DNA of 64,000 bases from DATKRB01 sp963794215 (GCA_963794215.1 CAWCCQ010000004.1:186001-250000), one strand, 5' to 3'; positions 8,488-22,847 are shown, counted from the first letter of the stretch. Made by a program: numbers and translations. Notes: generated by a model from the letters alone, not told the origin.

Positions 8488-10872
8488 TCAACCCGACCCG
8501 GCGAGCACCTGTGGCCCGCGCCGGGGAACACGAGGTGCACCGCGCCGCTGGGCGCGCCACGTGCGGGCGGCGAGTAGTCGCAGTCGATCCGGGTCACCGG
8601 GGGGCACGACCGCGAGGTGCGCGAGCGCGCCAAGCATCGGGCGGGTGCCGAGCACGGCGAACACCTGGTCGGCAAGTTGCCGCTCGTCAGCGGGGCGCCC
8701 TTCGGGCGGGAGCAGGGCCAGCACCTTGGGCCCCGCCTCGAGGTCGAAGGCGACGCCGGCGGCCGCCTCGCGGAGGTCGAGCTCGAAAGTGCCTGGATCG
8801 TATCCGGGCCCCCAGATCACCAGCGCGGCCGGATCGTCGGCGGTGAAGGCCCGGGCGAACGTCGCCAGCAGGTTCGGATCCCCCAGTACCTCGTGGGCCA
8901 GGGCGGTGACCAAGAAGGGCGCTTCGGAGCCGACAGCTTGCCCGCTCACCCGTCGGGCCAGGTACCGTTGGTTGTCCTCGGACATCGCGGCCGGCTCGCC
9001 GGGGCTCACCCAGATGCCCGGAACGGTGGCCGACGAGCGGTGCTCGTAGTGCAGCACCCGACCGCAGCCCACGCGCAGGACCCGCTCGCCCACGCGGGCC
9101 GCCCGGAGGGCGTAGTCGTCGTCGTCGTGCCAGAACAGCCCGAGGCCGGGGTCGAACCGGCCGATCCGCTCCACGGAGGCGGGCCGCATCACCATGCAGA
9201 AGCCCACGACCACGTCGCAGGGCTGGACGCCGGCTCCGGCCACGGCGAGTAGCTGGCGCCCGTCGGGTCCCCATCGGGTCATGACGCCCTCCTCACCGGC
9301 GATGCCCGCCTCCGGCTCCGCCTCGAGGGCCTGGACGTAGGGGCGCCACCAGTCGGCGAGCACCTCGGTGTCGTTGTCGAGGAAGACGATCCAATCCTCG
9401 TCCCCGTCCAGGTGGTCGAGGCCAGCGTTGCGGCCGCCCGGCACCCCGAGGTTCTCGCTCGAGACGACCGGGTGCACACGGGGATCGTCGAGCGACCGCA
9501 GCCAGTCGGCGGTCCCGTCAACCGACGCGTTATCTACCACCACCAGCCGCATCGGTACGGTGGTGTGGTGCAGCAGGCTCCGCACGCAGCGCTGGGTGTA
9601 GGCCAAGGCATTGTGGGCGAGCACGATGACGCCGAGCGTGGGGGCGTGGCGGGCGACGCGCGTCGTGGTCCCGAACGGGCGACGTTCGGCGCCCTGCGCC
9701 TCCAGCGTGTCGAGCAGGCGCTCCACGGCGGTTGCCGGGTTGAAGATCCGGCGGATCAGGGCCGCGCCACGGTCGCCGGCGTGCTGGAGCCACCGGTGGT
9801 CGCAGAGCCGGTCGGCCGCTGCAGCGGCGAAGGCCAACGAGTTGTCGACGTCGATGGTGGCGAGACCGTCGTCGACGCCCACCCAGCCGGCCAGTCCGCT
9901 CTGGGCACCACAGACGACGGGTAGCCCCACGCCCAGTGCCTCGAGCGCAGCGGCGTGGAGGTTCTCCCAACGTGAGGGGAGGATCGCTGCATCCGACACG
10001 GCCAACTGTGCGAGCACGCCTGCGAAATCGAGCTCGTCGACGAACCGCACGTGCTGGTCGGCCATCTCGAGTCGGGTCACCTGCGGGACGAGCATCGCCT
10101 GCCGGTACGACGATCCGGACGGTCCGGTCGCCGTGTCGCGGCCGACCAGCGTGAGGCGCCCATCGACGCCCCGGCGCCTCAACTCGGCGAGCGCCTCGAT
10201 GGCCAGCTCAGGCCCTTTGTTCGGTTCGAGGCGACCCACGAACACGAGCTCGAGCGCGTGCTCGCCGCCATGACGTCGGGTGGGGAATCCTGAGGTGTCG
10301 AAGGGTACGGGCAGCACGTCGAGTGGTGGCGCGTGGGGTCCGAGCCACAGCAGCGTTCGGTCGGCCACCAGCTGGGTGGGTGCCACGATGCGGTCCGATC
10401 GCCCCAGCGCGAGGCGTTCGGCCTCCGACGCGGCAACGAAACTCGGCTCGCATCGTGGATCGAGCCGCCACGGCTGGACGATGGCCCGGGCGGAGTGGAG
10501 CTGGGTGACGAGCATTGTCGCCGGTCCAAGCTCGATCTTCGCCGCCTCCCCGCCGTAATCCGGGGCGAGTACGGCGTCGAAGTCGATCTGGGCGTCGAGC
10601 TCGCGGTAGAAGTCGGCCACCGTCGCAGCCCAGAGCGCCTGGTCGATGTCCGGACAGTCCTTGAAAGGCTGGACGAGCGCGCCGAGCCGGTGCACGGCTA
10701 CCCCGGAGTGGAGCATCCGGGTGCGAACACCGCTCGGGCTGAGCGAGATGACGTGAACGGCGATGCCTCGCTCGACGAGCGCCTGGGCTGTCATCTCCGC
10801 TACCCGAGCGATGCCCCCGTACCCGGTGTCGGGTGGGTACTCGCGGCTCACGACGCACACGCTGCGGATCAC
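8488..10872 (-). CDS. Two-domain glycosyltransferase (GT4 plus GT2)
   Basis: 794 residues. The N-terminal half (1-400) is a GT-B/GT4 glycosyltransferase: VSREYPPDTGYGGIARVAEM at the donor-independent start, LVFVGRLEPNKGPELAIEAL in the nucleotide-sugar half, and a modified E-x7-E region (SRWENLHAAALEALGVG). The second half (about 410-650) is a GT-A/GT2 domain with VIVLAHNALAYTQRCVRSLL, VVDNASVDGTADWL and VFLDNDTEVL, the last carrying the DxD-like metal site; a WHDDDDYALR motif matches the rhamnosyltransferase-type GT2 pattern. It is the last gene of a three-gene glycosyltransferase unit inside the flagellar locus; flagellin glycosylation is the likely role (inference). The start is ATG 10872, 25 bases after the previous stop. 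Confidence 0.85.
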   Translation of the reverse strand: MIRSVCVVSREYPPDTGYGGIARVAEMTAQALVERGIAVHVISLSPSGVRTRMLHSGVAVHRLGALVQPFKDCPDIDQALWAATVADFYRELDAQIDFDAVLAPDYGGEAAKIELGPATMLVTQLHSARAIVQPWRLDPRCEPSFVAASEAERLALGRSDRIVAPTQLVADRTLLWLGPHAPPLDVLPVPFDTSGFPTRRHGGEHALELVFVGRLEPNKGPELAIEALAELRRRGVDGRLTLVGRDTATGPSGSSYRQAMLVPQVTRLEMADQHVRFVDELDFAGVLAQLAVSDAAILPSRWENLHAAALEALGVGLPVVCGAQSGLAGWVGVDDGLATIDVDNSLAFAAAAADRLCDHRWLQHAGDRGAALIRRIFNPATAVERLLDTLEAQGAERRPFGTTTRVARHAPTLGVIVLAHNALAYTQRCVRSLLHHTTVPMRLVVVDNASVDGTADWLRSLDDPRVHPVVSSENLGVPGGRNAGLDHLDGDEDWIVFLDNDTEVLADWWRPYVQALEAEPEAGIAGEEGVMTRWGPDGRQLLAVAGAGVQPCDVVVGFCMVMRPASVERIGRFDPGLGLFWHDDDDYALRAARVGERVLRVGCGRVLHYEHRSSATVPGIWVSPGEPAAMSEDNQRYLARRVSGQAVGSEAPFLVTALAHEVLGDPNLLATFARAFTADDPAALVIWGPGYDPGTFELDLREAAAGVAFDLEAGPKVLALLPPEGRPADERQLADQVFAVLGTRPMLGALAHLAVVPPGDPDRLRLLAARTWRAQRRGAPRVPRRGPQVLAGSG

Positions 10873-10897
10873 GCCACTTCCTTCGTTTCGGCGACCG

Positions 10898-12888
10898 TCA
10901 CCGGTGTAGCCGGGATGCGAGCCGGTGCTCGGGCCGGTTCAGTCGTGCCGGGCCTATCGGTCCGTGGCTGCTTGGCCCAACGCGCCGACCAAGCGTCCGG
11001 TCGATCTCCGACAGGCGTCGTTCGATGGCCCGCGCCACCGTCGACTCTCCATGGGTCCGGCGGATGTCCTCTCGACCCAACGCACCGCGCGCCGCCGCCT
11101 GGTCGCGCCGCTCCCACACGGTGCGCAGGGCGCGGGCAGCATCAGCGCGGCGCGGCTCGGCCCAACGCGAACCGATCGGGTAGATGTGCGCAGCGCTCGG
11201 TGGCACGTCGACCAAGTCGAAGGGGACCAGGTAGCTGTTGGCTGGCGTCATGAAGTCGAGGTTCCCCGAGTACGCGGTGGCCACCACCGGCCGGCCCCAG
11301 GCCATCGCCTCGGCTGGGGTGAGCCCGAACCCCTCGCAGCGGTGGAGCGATACGTAGCAATCCGCATGCCCGATCATGCTCGTGAGCTTTTCGTCGCTCA
11401 GGTAGCCCTCGATGAGCAGGACGTCGCGCCGACCGCCGATGGCGTTGTGCAGGGCTCGGTAGGCGGTCGGGTCATGTGGGGCGTTGATGGTCTTGAGCAC
11501 CAGGACCGGTCCCTCACCGGGGTCGAAGGCCTCGCAGAACGCTTCGACCACACCGAGACCGTTCTTGCGCGGCGCCAAGGATCCGAAGTCGAACACACTG
11601 AGGAAGGTGAAGGCGTTCGGCATCCCGACGGCCTCCCGGTCGACCGGCGGCGTGCCGTCTCGGCGTGGCACGGGCATGGGTACGGTGACGACCGGCTTGT
11701 CCGTCTCGCGGGCGAACGCCGTCTGGAGGAATTCGCTCGAGACCCAGAGCTCGTGGAGGTACTCGAAGCCGGATCGGTGGTGGCTGGCCAGGCGCTCGAC
11801 CTCCCAGAACCACATGCCGACGGTGTAGCGATCGGCCCAGAGCTCCGACCCTGCCAGGACCGAAAATGTGCCCAGCAGTTCGGGGTTGAGCACGAGCAGC
11901 GTCGTGTCGTGGACGAACTGCTCGTCACCACGACGACGGTACGGGATCCATGGCGAGGAATGCAGGTTCACCGCGAAGGTGGAAACCGGCGTCCCGCCCG
12001 ATTCGGCGGCGGCCACATAGCGGCGGCCCGCGTCGCCGATCCCGCAGGCTGCCTCGAGCAGCCCAACGACGTTGAGTCCTCTTCTCGATGTTGCCGGCAG
12101 GTACGGGGGACGCCAGACGGCCGTGCTCGACGGCGCCTCGCGGTCGCCTGGCCACAGGACCGTCGGCTGGCTCGACGCACCGAGGTCCGTCACCACCGTC
12201 CTCCGCCAGCGAGCCGCCGCAAGCTCGACACCAACGGCGGGGTCGAGGAGCGGTCCGCAGGGCTGCTCGGGGCCCGCGGGCACGGGTGCGCTGTCCTCGG
12301 GGAGCGGCGAGGTCTTGCTGGGCGCATCGGCCGGACCGGCAATCGGTACCCGACCCACGGGTCTCTGTAGGGCGCCAGGCCCTCCTATCGACTCGAGGGC
12401 AGTGTGGCGGAGCGCGACGACGGTCGCAGGTCGCCTGTCGTCCGCATCCAGTTGGTCCGCTTCGGCGTCACGGGCCTCGACCATCCCGATGCCGGGGTCC
12501 ACGTCGAAGGGCCGGCACACGGCGTCGAGCCATCGGCTCTCGAGCCGTTGGCGCGGGTCGACGAGCACGATGATCAGTCCCGACGCAAGGGCTGCACCGG
12601 TGGCCTGGGCCCCGCGTGTGCCTCTGGGAGCCAGGTTGTGCACGAAGCGGACCCGACCGCGGACGGGGGCGACCGCAGCGCGGACCTCCTGACTTCCGCC
12701 GTCGTCGACGATGATGAGCTCCGCACCCGGGTACCTGGTCACTTGGCCGGCGAGCCGTTCGACAACGACGGACAAGGCTTGGGGACCCTTCGCCAGGTGA
12801 GGGGCGATCGACCCGCCGAGCGAAGTCGGCCCGAGTGCCACTACGACCGAAACACGCGTGGGCGAGGTCGTGGGCACCTCGGTGGTGC

Positions 12889-12892
<4 letters not shown>
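10898..12892 (-). CDS. Two-domain glycosyltransferase (GT2-like plus GT4)
   Basis: The open frame extends further upstream, but the start was placed at GTG 12892, which overlaps the previous stop as GTGA and begins the recognisable sequence (664 residues). Residues 10-150 resemble a GT2 domain (AELIIVDDGGSQ, then VLVDPRQRLESRWL in place of the acidic metal motif, so this half may be inactive). Residues about 260-640 form a GT4 domain with FLSVFDFGSLAPRKNGLGVV, LLIEGYLSDEKLTSMI and the E-x7-E motif CEGFGLTPAEAMAWGRPVVA. Middle gene of the glycosyltransferase unit, between two other multidomain enzymes. The acceptor is unknown; flagellin is likely from context. Confidence 0.82.
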
Positions 12893-17488
<4,596 letters not shown>

Positions 17489-17569
17489 GGCGCCGCCTGG
17501 TCGTTCGCGGAGGCCGCCTGGTCGTTCGCACAGTCGCTACGTCGACGAACCCGGCCTGGCACATCAGGT

Positions 17570-17621
17570 CTATCGGCTCACAGGAAGTTCGACTCAAGCC
17601 CCAATGCGATCGGTCCGATAG
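17570..17621. promoter_or_regulatory. Symmetric divergent sigma-28-like promoter, fliC and glycosyltransferases
   Basis: A single TCAA (17594-17597) can serve as -35 in both directions. Rightward, 16 bases later, is TCCGATAG (17614-17621). Leftward, 16 bases away on the minus strand, is GCCGATAG (17577-17570). The two -10 elements form a perfect 7-base inverted repeat (CTATCGG and CCGATAG). The rightward start would give fliC a leader of about 115 bases; the leftward start lies about 75 bases before the giant glycosyltransferase ATG. The -35 matches are weaker (three of four) than at flgB, flhA and fliA. The gap 17489-17742 holds no gene. Confidence 0.5.
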
Positions 17622-17742
17622 GAATCTCGACTCACCTTGGTGGTGGGCTGCTCGGACAGCGGCTGAACACCGCTGACCGGGGCAAGATGCGAGCGCGACC
17701 CACACGGACGTGGGCCGCACAGCACGAGAAGTGAGGATACGG

Positions 17743-18573
17743 ATGTCTTCTCTCGTCGTAAACACGAACCTGTCCGCCATCGCGGCGTACAACAACTTGA
17801 ACGCTACCGACCAGGGTGTGGCCAAGGCCATCAACGAGCTCTCGTCAGGTCTGGCGATCCAGACCGCTGCTGACGGCCCCGCCGCCTACGTCACGAGCCA
17901 GGCGCTCGAGTCACAGGCCAACGGGTACCAGACGGCGATCTCCAACTCCCAGGACGGCGTCTCATTGATTCAGACCGCCTCGGGTGCCTTGAACCAGATT
18001 TCGAGCATCCTGCAGACCATGGATCAGCTGGCCCTGTCGTCGGCCAACGGTGCGACCAACGACCCGACGTCGCTGGCCGCTAACCAGTCGGAGTTCGCTG
18101 CCCTGCAGTCCGAGATCACCCAGATCGCCGGCACCACCAGCTATGGGTCGACCACGCTGCTCGACGGGAGCTTCTCGAACCAGGTCCTCCAGGTGGGGGC
18201 GTTCGACCTCTCGAACCAGCAGATCACTCTCTCGATCTCGGGTGCCGATGCCAGCTCTCTGGGTCTGAGCAGCGGGGTTGGCGTCGGGAGCGCAACGAGC
18301 GCTGCCGCAGCGGCATCGGTCGTGCAGGCGGCCATCGCCTCGGTGGACACCATCGAGGCCTCGGTCGGCGCCGTGCAGGTCGAGCTCCAGAGCGTCGTTG
18401 CCAACCTGACCGTCGGTCAGCAGAACCTCACGGCTGCGGACAGTCAGCTGACGGACGTGAACATGGCGCAGGAGATGACCACGTACTCGACGGATCAGAT
18501 CCTGTTGCAGACGGGCACGGCCATGTTGGCGCAGGCCCAGCAGCAACCGTCGCTGGTGCTGAAGCTCATCTGA
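17743..18573 (+). CDS. fliC: Flagellin, compact type without variable domain
   Basis: 276 residues from ATG 17743 (GTGAGGA upstream); the frame opens earlier but the protein N-terminus is clearly MSSLVVNTNLSAIAAYNNLN. The N-terminal D0/D1 helices (INELSSGLAIQTAADGPAAY) and C-terminal helices (TDVNMAQEMTTYSTDQILLQ) flank only about 100 residues, so the surface D2/D3 domains are missing. The C-terminal MLAQAQQQPSLVLKLI has the normal filament-core pattern. The protein is secreted by the flagellar export system and polymerises into the filament. The leader has GGA motifs at 17654, 17706, 17735 and 17741, the last two overlapping the ribosome site and start codon, as expected for control by CsrA. 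Confidence 0.95.
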   Translation: MSSLVVNTNLSAIAAYNNLNATDQGVAKAINELSSGLAIQTAADGPAAYVTSQALESQANGYQTAISNSQDGVSLIQTASGALNQISSILQTMDQLALSSANGATNDPTSLAANQSEFAALQSEITQIAGTTSYGSTTLLDGSFSNQVLQVGAFDLSNQQITLSISGADASSLGLSSGVGVGSATSAAAAASVVQAAIASVDTIEASVGAVQVELQSVVANLTVGQQNLTAADSQLTDVNMAQEMTTYSTDQILLQTGTAMLAQAQQQPSLVLKLI

Positions 18574-18590
18574 TGAGCCGCATCGGTCCG

Positions 18591-18638
18591 GGGCTCGGCT
18601 CGACCTCACCGTTGTTGGGTGCGGCTCGAGCCGAGCCC
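18591..18638 (+). terminator. Hairpin after fliC, probable terminator or attenuator
   Basis: A perfect 13-base inverted repeat, GGGCTCGGCTCGA (18591-18603) and its complement (18626-18638), encloses a 22-base loop, 18 bases after the fliC stop. There is no run of T after it, as is common for actinobacterial terminators. It would let flagellin be made in excess over the downstream cap protein fliD (inference). Confidence 0.65.
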
Positions 18639-18685
18639 GGCCCGGTATCACTACGACTCGAGCGAGCCGCGAGGAGGATGGGACG

Positions 18686-21179
18686 ATGACCGTCAGCGCG
18701 TCGGGATCGACCGTCTCTGTCAATGGGCTCGTCTCGGGTATCAACACCCAGCAAGTCATCACGGCTCTGCTCCAGGGTTATCAGATTCCCATCACGGATC
18801 TGGAGAACCGTCAGTCGGCCGCCAAGAGCCAGGCTGGGGACTACCAGACCGTCAATTCGGACATGCAGGCGCTCCTGAACGCCGCCCAGTCGCTCAACAC
18901 GGGGTCTTCGTGGAACCTGATGACGGCGAGCACGTCCAACTCTTCGGTCGCTGGTGCGACAGCCAGCGCCGGAGCCACGCCCGGGTCGCTGGCCTTTACG
19001 GTCAACGGCCTGGCGCAGGGCAACGTCCTGGCGTCACAGGGTGTCGTGGCCTCCGAGGGTCAGGTCGTTACAACGGCACCCTCGTTCCTCGTGGCAACCG
19101 GAGGCGCTGCACTCGGGTTCAGCGCGCTCGGTGCGTCAGGAGGCCTGTCGCTCGGTGCCCACAGCCTCGCGGTGACCCAATCGTCCCAGGCGGCGTCGCT
19201 CTCGGGTGGTGCCGCGGCAGGCAGTGCCACGACGATCACCACTGGGACGAACGACAGCCTCGACGTCTCGGTCAACGGCAGCACCTACGTACTCACCCTT
19301 GGCGCCGGGACCTACACGCCGAGCCAGTTGGTGACGGCGATCGATCTGGCGGCTACGACGGCCGGTGCACCGCTCGCCGCGTCGATCGGCGACAACGGTA
19401 ACCTGCAGCTCTCATCACTTCGGCAGGGGAGCGCGGCGAGTATCGAGATCACCGGGGGTGACGCACTGAGCACGCTCGGTCTCACCTCGGGCCAGTCGGC
19501 GTCCGGCACCGATGCCGTGGTGACCCTCGACGGAACCCAGACCGTCCTCATTTCGATCGATCCTGGCCAACAGGTGACCATCGGTGCCCCCTCGGGCGCC
19601 ATCGAGCGCGTCGGTCGCGTCGACGGTCAACGCTTCGGGATCTCTCGTGGCCGCAGGGGCGGCCGACGCGGCGGTCGTCTCCAGCGGGAACGGCAGCCTG
19701 GCGCAGGTGATCGCCAACATCAACAGTGCGGGTGTCGGAGCGACGGCGTCCGCCGTGGCACTCCCGTCGGGTAACTACCTGCTCCAGATCGCCTCGGCCC
19801 AGACCGGGCTTGCCGGAGCGGTGAGTGTGGATCCCGCAGCGCTTACCGGTTCTCCGCTCGGGTCCCTCTCGACCATCACGGCGGCCCAGGACGCGTCGGT
19901 CTCGGTGGGCGGCTCGGGCGGCTACACCCTGACCTCGGCGACGAACACGTTCGACGATCTCCTCGTCGGAACGGCCGTCACGGTTGCGTCCGAGGGGCAG
20001 GCCACCGTAACCGTTCAGCCTGACGCCAGTGGCGAGGCGACCAAGGTGGCCGCGTTGGTGAGCGCGGCCAACCAGGCGCTGTCGGACATCCAGACGTTGG
20101 GCGGCTACAACGCGACGACCCAGACCGCCGGCCCCCTGATGGGTTCTGCCATCCTGGATGGCTTGCAGCAGCAAATCCTTTCGATCTTCAGCTCGGCGCA
20201 AGGCGCCTCGAGCCTGGGCAATGCTGCGGCGGCGGGGATAACCCTCAATTCGGACGGATCGCTCTCGTTCGATCAGGCGGCGTTCGAGAGCGCGTACGCG
20301 GCGAACCCAAAGGCGATCGAGTCCCTCTTCACCCAGGGATCGACGTTCTCTCCCTCGTCGTCAGCCTACGTCGGGCAGGTCAGCCTGGCGTACGCCGGTA
20401 CCCAGACGCTGCCGGGGAGCTACGCCGTCGACGTGACGCAGTCCGCCTCGCAGGCCACGGATCTGGGCGCGGCCCTCGAGGGTCCGGTCACGATCGGCGA
20501 GACGTTGGCCTTCACCCAGAACGGTTCCAGTGCCGCCTATGAGACCGAGCCGGGCGAGAGCCTCACTGCGATTGCCTCGGGCCTGGACCAGGTGTTTGCC
20601 CAGCAGGGACTCTCGCTCGAGGCGACAGTTGTGGGCGGCGGACAGCTCCAGGTGACGAGCACTGGCTACGGCAGCGCCCAGAGTTTCGATGTGACCTCGA
20701 GCGGTACTGGAGCTGGCACGACCGGTCTGGGCGGGGCCGCCGTGGGGACTCCGGTCAGTTTCGCAGGGACCGACGTCGCCGGCACCATCGACGGGGAAGC
20801 AGCTACGGGTACGGGCCAGGTGCTCGCCGCGTCACCCACGGGGGATCTGGACGGGCTGTCGGTGCTCGTTCAGGCTTCGGGCATCACCACCCCGACAGCC
20901 CTGGGTTCGGTCGTCTACTCGCCCGGTGTGGCCCAACAGCTCGTCGCCGCCGCCGACGGTGCCACCAACGCCACGTCGGGCTCGATCACCGTCGCCATCC
21001 AGGGTCTCACGAACGAGGCGGCGGGGTTCGATAGCGGCATCACCCAGTACCAACAGCTCGAGTCCAGTCAGCAGACGGTGCTCGAGAACGAGTTTGCCAA
21101 CATGGAGTCGACTTTGGGAACGCTCAAGAACGAAAGCTCGCTGCTCTCGAGCCAGATCGACCAGCTTCCGGGATTCTGA
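18686..21179 (+). CDS. fliD: FliD, filament cap protein, frameshifted
   Basis: The N-terminus (SVNGLVSGINTQQVITALLQ) is the FliD signature, and the C-terminus (SSQQTVLENEFANMESTLGTLKNESSLL) is the FliD coiled D0 region. The frame changes near 19,590-19,610, where VTIGAPSG in one frame continues as SSASVASTVNASGSLV in the other; both halves are FliD-like, so an indel is likely. About 830 residues in total, well above the common 450-550, with extra Ala/Ser/Thr/Gly-rich surface repeats in the middle. FliD caps the growing filament and folds incoming flagellin. It follows fliC and its terminator hairpin and precedes fliS by three bases. Confidence 0.88.
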
Positions 21180-21182
21180 GCC

Positions 21183-21593
21183 GTGAACCTCGACGACCAA
21201 ACCGCCGATGCTCGCCGCCGCTACCTGGTCGACCAGGTCACCACGGCAACACCAGCCCAGCGCCTCCTGATGCTGTTCGACGCGGTCCGGCGCGATCTGC
21301 TCGGTGCCCACGAGGGCTTCGTCGCGGGAGATCTGAAGGTGGTCAACGATCGGCTGGTCCATGCCCAACAGGTCCTGATGGCCCTGAGCGACCCGCTGGA
21401 CACGAGCACGGACATCGGGCGCAGCCTCCGCTCTATCTACACGTTCTGCCTCTGCCAGCTCGTCGAAGCCAACCTGCGCAAGGAACGGCGCCTGATCGAT
21501 CCCTGTCTCTCGCTTCTCGACGAGATTGCCCAGGCCAACCGCCGTGCCGCCGCCGAGTTGGCCGGTGCGACGCCGGCTGCCAGCGCGGTCTGA
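21183..21593 (+). CDS. fliS: FliS, flagellin export chaperone
   Basis: 136 residues from GTG 21183. The helical four-bundle pattern and the conserved segment TPAQRLLMLFDAVRRDLLGA at about residues 22-41 are those of FliS, which binds the C-terminal helix of unpolymerised flagellin in the cytoplasm, prevents early assembly and assists export. Its place directly after fliD (three bases between) is the usual one. The C-terminal 15 residues are an Ala-rich tail. It would also be a partner in the FliW-CsrA-flagellin balance. Confidence 0.92.
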   Translation: MNLDDQTADARRRYLVDQVTTATPAQRLLMLFDAVRRDLLGAHEGFVAGDLKVVNDRLVHAQQVLMALSDPLDTSTDIGRSLRSIYTFCLCQLVEANLRKERRLIDPCLSLLDEIAQANRRAAAELAGATPAASAV

Positions 21594-21632
21594 ACCAACC
21601 TCTGGCGCCGACCAGACTCTAGGATGCCGGCC

Positions 21633-21911
21633 GTGACGACCGCGCCCGACTGGGATGCGGTACTCGACGAGCTGAGCGACCGCCTCGCCCAATATCGCAG
21701 GGCGTTCGCCGGGGAGTGTTCGTTCCCTGGCCCCTATTCGGCGCCTGGCGGTCTGGGTCCGTTGCCACGCGAGCTCGTCGGACGGGCTCAGATGATCTTC
21801 GCCGGCCAGCAGGATGTCGAGCACCAGCTACGCGTCCGCCTCGGCGCGCTTCGTGCGTTGATGCACGCCGCGCAGGCGCCGAGCCCGGCGTTCCTCGACC
21901 GCCGCGCCTGA
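21633..21911 (+). CDS. Small helical protein after fliS, possibly FliT-like
   Basis: 92 residues from GTG 21633, chosen because AGGA at 21621-21624 is well spaced; ATG 21624 would add three residues but overlaps that site. No family is recognised from sequence. The pattern is mostly helical: APDWDAVLDELSDRLAQYRR at the start and VEHQLRVRLGALRALMHAAQ near the end. In many bacteria the gene after fliS encodes FliT, a small helical chaperone for FliD, so a FliT-like job is plausible from position and size only. The next operon begins 170 bases later. Confidence 0.55.
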   Translation: MTTAPDWDAVLDELSDRLAQYRRAFAGECSFPGPYSAPGGLGPLPRELVGRAQMIFAGQQDVEHQLRVRLGALRALMHAAQAPSPAFLDRRA

Positions 21912-21959
21912 ACCTTTGGGCGAGCGAGCAGACCTCGACCACATTCTCGAAAAAACCCC

Positions 21960-21987
21960 TAAAGGCGCGGGCACCTCGCGCCGATCA
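21960..21987 (+). promoter_or_regulatory. Sigma-28-type promoter for the flgB-flhB operon
   Basis: TAAA at 21960-21963 is followed after exactly 16 bases by GCCGATCA (21980-21987), matching the sigma-28 consensus in four of four and seven of eight positions. It lies in the only sizeable gap (21912-22080) before the long basal-body operon, giving a leader of about 85 bases before the flgB ATG at 22081. Confidence 0.65.
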
Positions 21988-22080
21988 CTGGGCAGCAAAT
22001 CCAGGAGGGTTTCGCGCGGGGACAAGTGGACTGGCTCGATCCTGATGGGTCGTCGCACCGGAGCGACATGAAACGGGAGC

Positions 22081-22434
22081 ATGCTCGTGAGTGGTGACAT
22101 CGTCGGCGTTCTGCAATTCGCGATCGACGGCCTGACCCAGCGCCAAAATGCGATCGCCAACAATCTGGCCAACGCGGAGACCCCGGGCTTCACCGATACC
22201 GAGGTCTCCTTCGAACAGAGCCTGCAGCAGGCGATCAGCGCAACGGGGCCATCGACGGCGACCATCACCTCGTCGCCGTCCAGCGATACGCCCGCAAGCG
22301 ACGGCAACAACGTCTCATTGAGCGACGAGCTCGTTGAGGCACAGCAAGCGACGCTCCAGTACCAGACGACCAGCGAGATGCTGAACGCCCAGTTCCGGCT
22401 CGTTCAAGGCTCGGCGGGCGGAAGCTTCCAGTGA
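22081..22434 (+). CDS. flgB: FlgB, flagellar proximal rod protein
   Basis: 117 residues. The motif NAIANNLANAETPGFTDTEV (about residues 22-41) is the axial-protein box of rod and hook proteins, and the gene is the first of flgB-flgC-fliE, the standard rod order. FlgB is secreted by the flagellar export apparatus and forms part of the proximal rod above the MS ring. GGGAG is placed before ATG 22081; a GTG two codons later is an alternative start. The C-terminal helix with EAQQATLQYQTTSEMLNAQF fits the family. Length is slightly below the usual 130 residues. The stop overlaps the flgC start. Confidence 0.93.
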   Translation: MLVSGDIVGVLQFAIDGLTQRQNAIANNLANAETPGFTDTEVSFEQSLQQAISATGPSTATITSSPSSDTPASDGNNVSLSDELVEAQQATLQYQTTSEMLNAQFRLVQGSAGGSFQ

Positions 22435-22847
22435 GCCTCTTTGGAGCGCTGCCGATCGCCGGCTCGGGCATCGACGCGATGCAGACGTGGATCGACACTA
22501 CCGGGGGCAACCTGGCGAACGTCGACGACGTGACCACGACGAGCTCGACCGCCTACGCAGCCCAGACGCCGATCCTCACTGCGATCGGATCCGGCATGCC
22601 TGGGTTCATGGCCGATGGCGAGGGTGTGTCGGTCTCGTCGATCGAGCTCGGCAGCGACACTGGGGTGATCGAGTCCGATCCGGACAGTCCGCTTGCCGAC
22701 GCCAGCGGGGAGGTACGTGTTCCGGACGTCTCGATGTCCGACCAGCTGGTGAGCCTGATCGAGGCGCAGCAGGGCTACCAGGCCGATACGAACGTGATCG
22801 AGCAAGCGAAGACCGCGTACCAGGCCGGGCTTTCGATCGGGACCTGA
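22431..22847 (+). CDS. flgC: FlgC, flagellar proximal rod protein
   Basis: 138 residues starting at a GTG that overlaps the flgB stop as GTGA. The N-terminus (IAGSGIDAMQTWIDTTGGNL) follows the FlgC pattern, though the usual N-I-A-N-x-x-T-T box is altered to NLANVDDVTTT. The C-terminus (LVSLIEAQQGYQADTNVIEQ) has the conserved helix E-A-x-R/Q-x-Y-x-A-N. FlgC is a secreted rod subunit next to FlgB. One base separates it from fliE. Confidence 0.93.
   Translation: MSLFGALPIAGSGIDAMQTWIDTTGGNLANVDDVTTTSSTAYAAQTPILTAIGSGMPGFMADGEGVSVSSIELGSDTGVIESDPDSPLADASGEVRVPDVSMSDQLVSLIEAQQGYQADTNVIEQAKTAYQAGLSIGT

Noticed and set aside
7637..9049. 470-codon open frame on the plus strand opposite flhA and the glycosyltransferase
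   Set aside because: It is antisense to two well-conserved genes; its composition (Asp/His/Arg-rich) is typical of a shadow frame in GC-rich DNA.
10925..12370. 481-codon plus-strand open frame opposite a glycosyltransferase
   Set aside because: Antisense shadow with no recognisable domain; the minus strand shows a clear GT4 domain.
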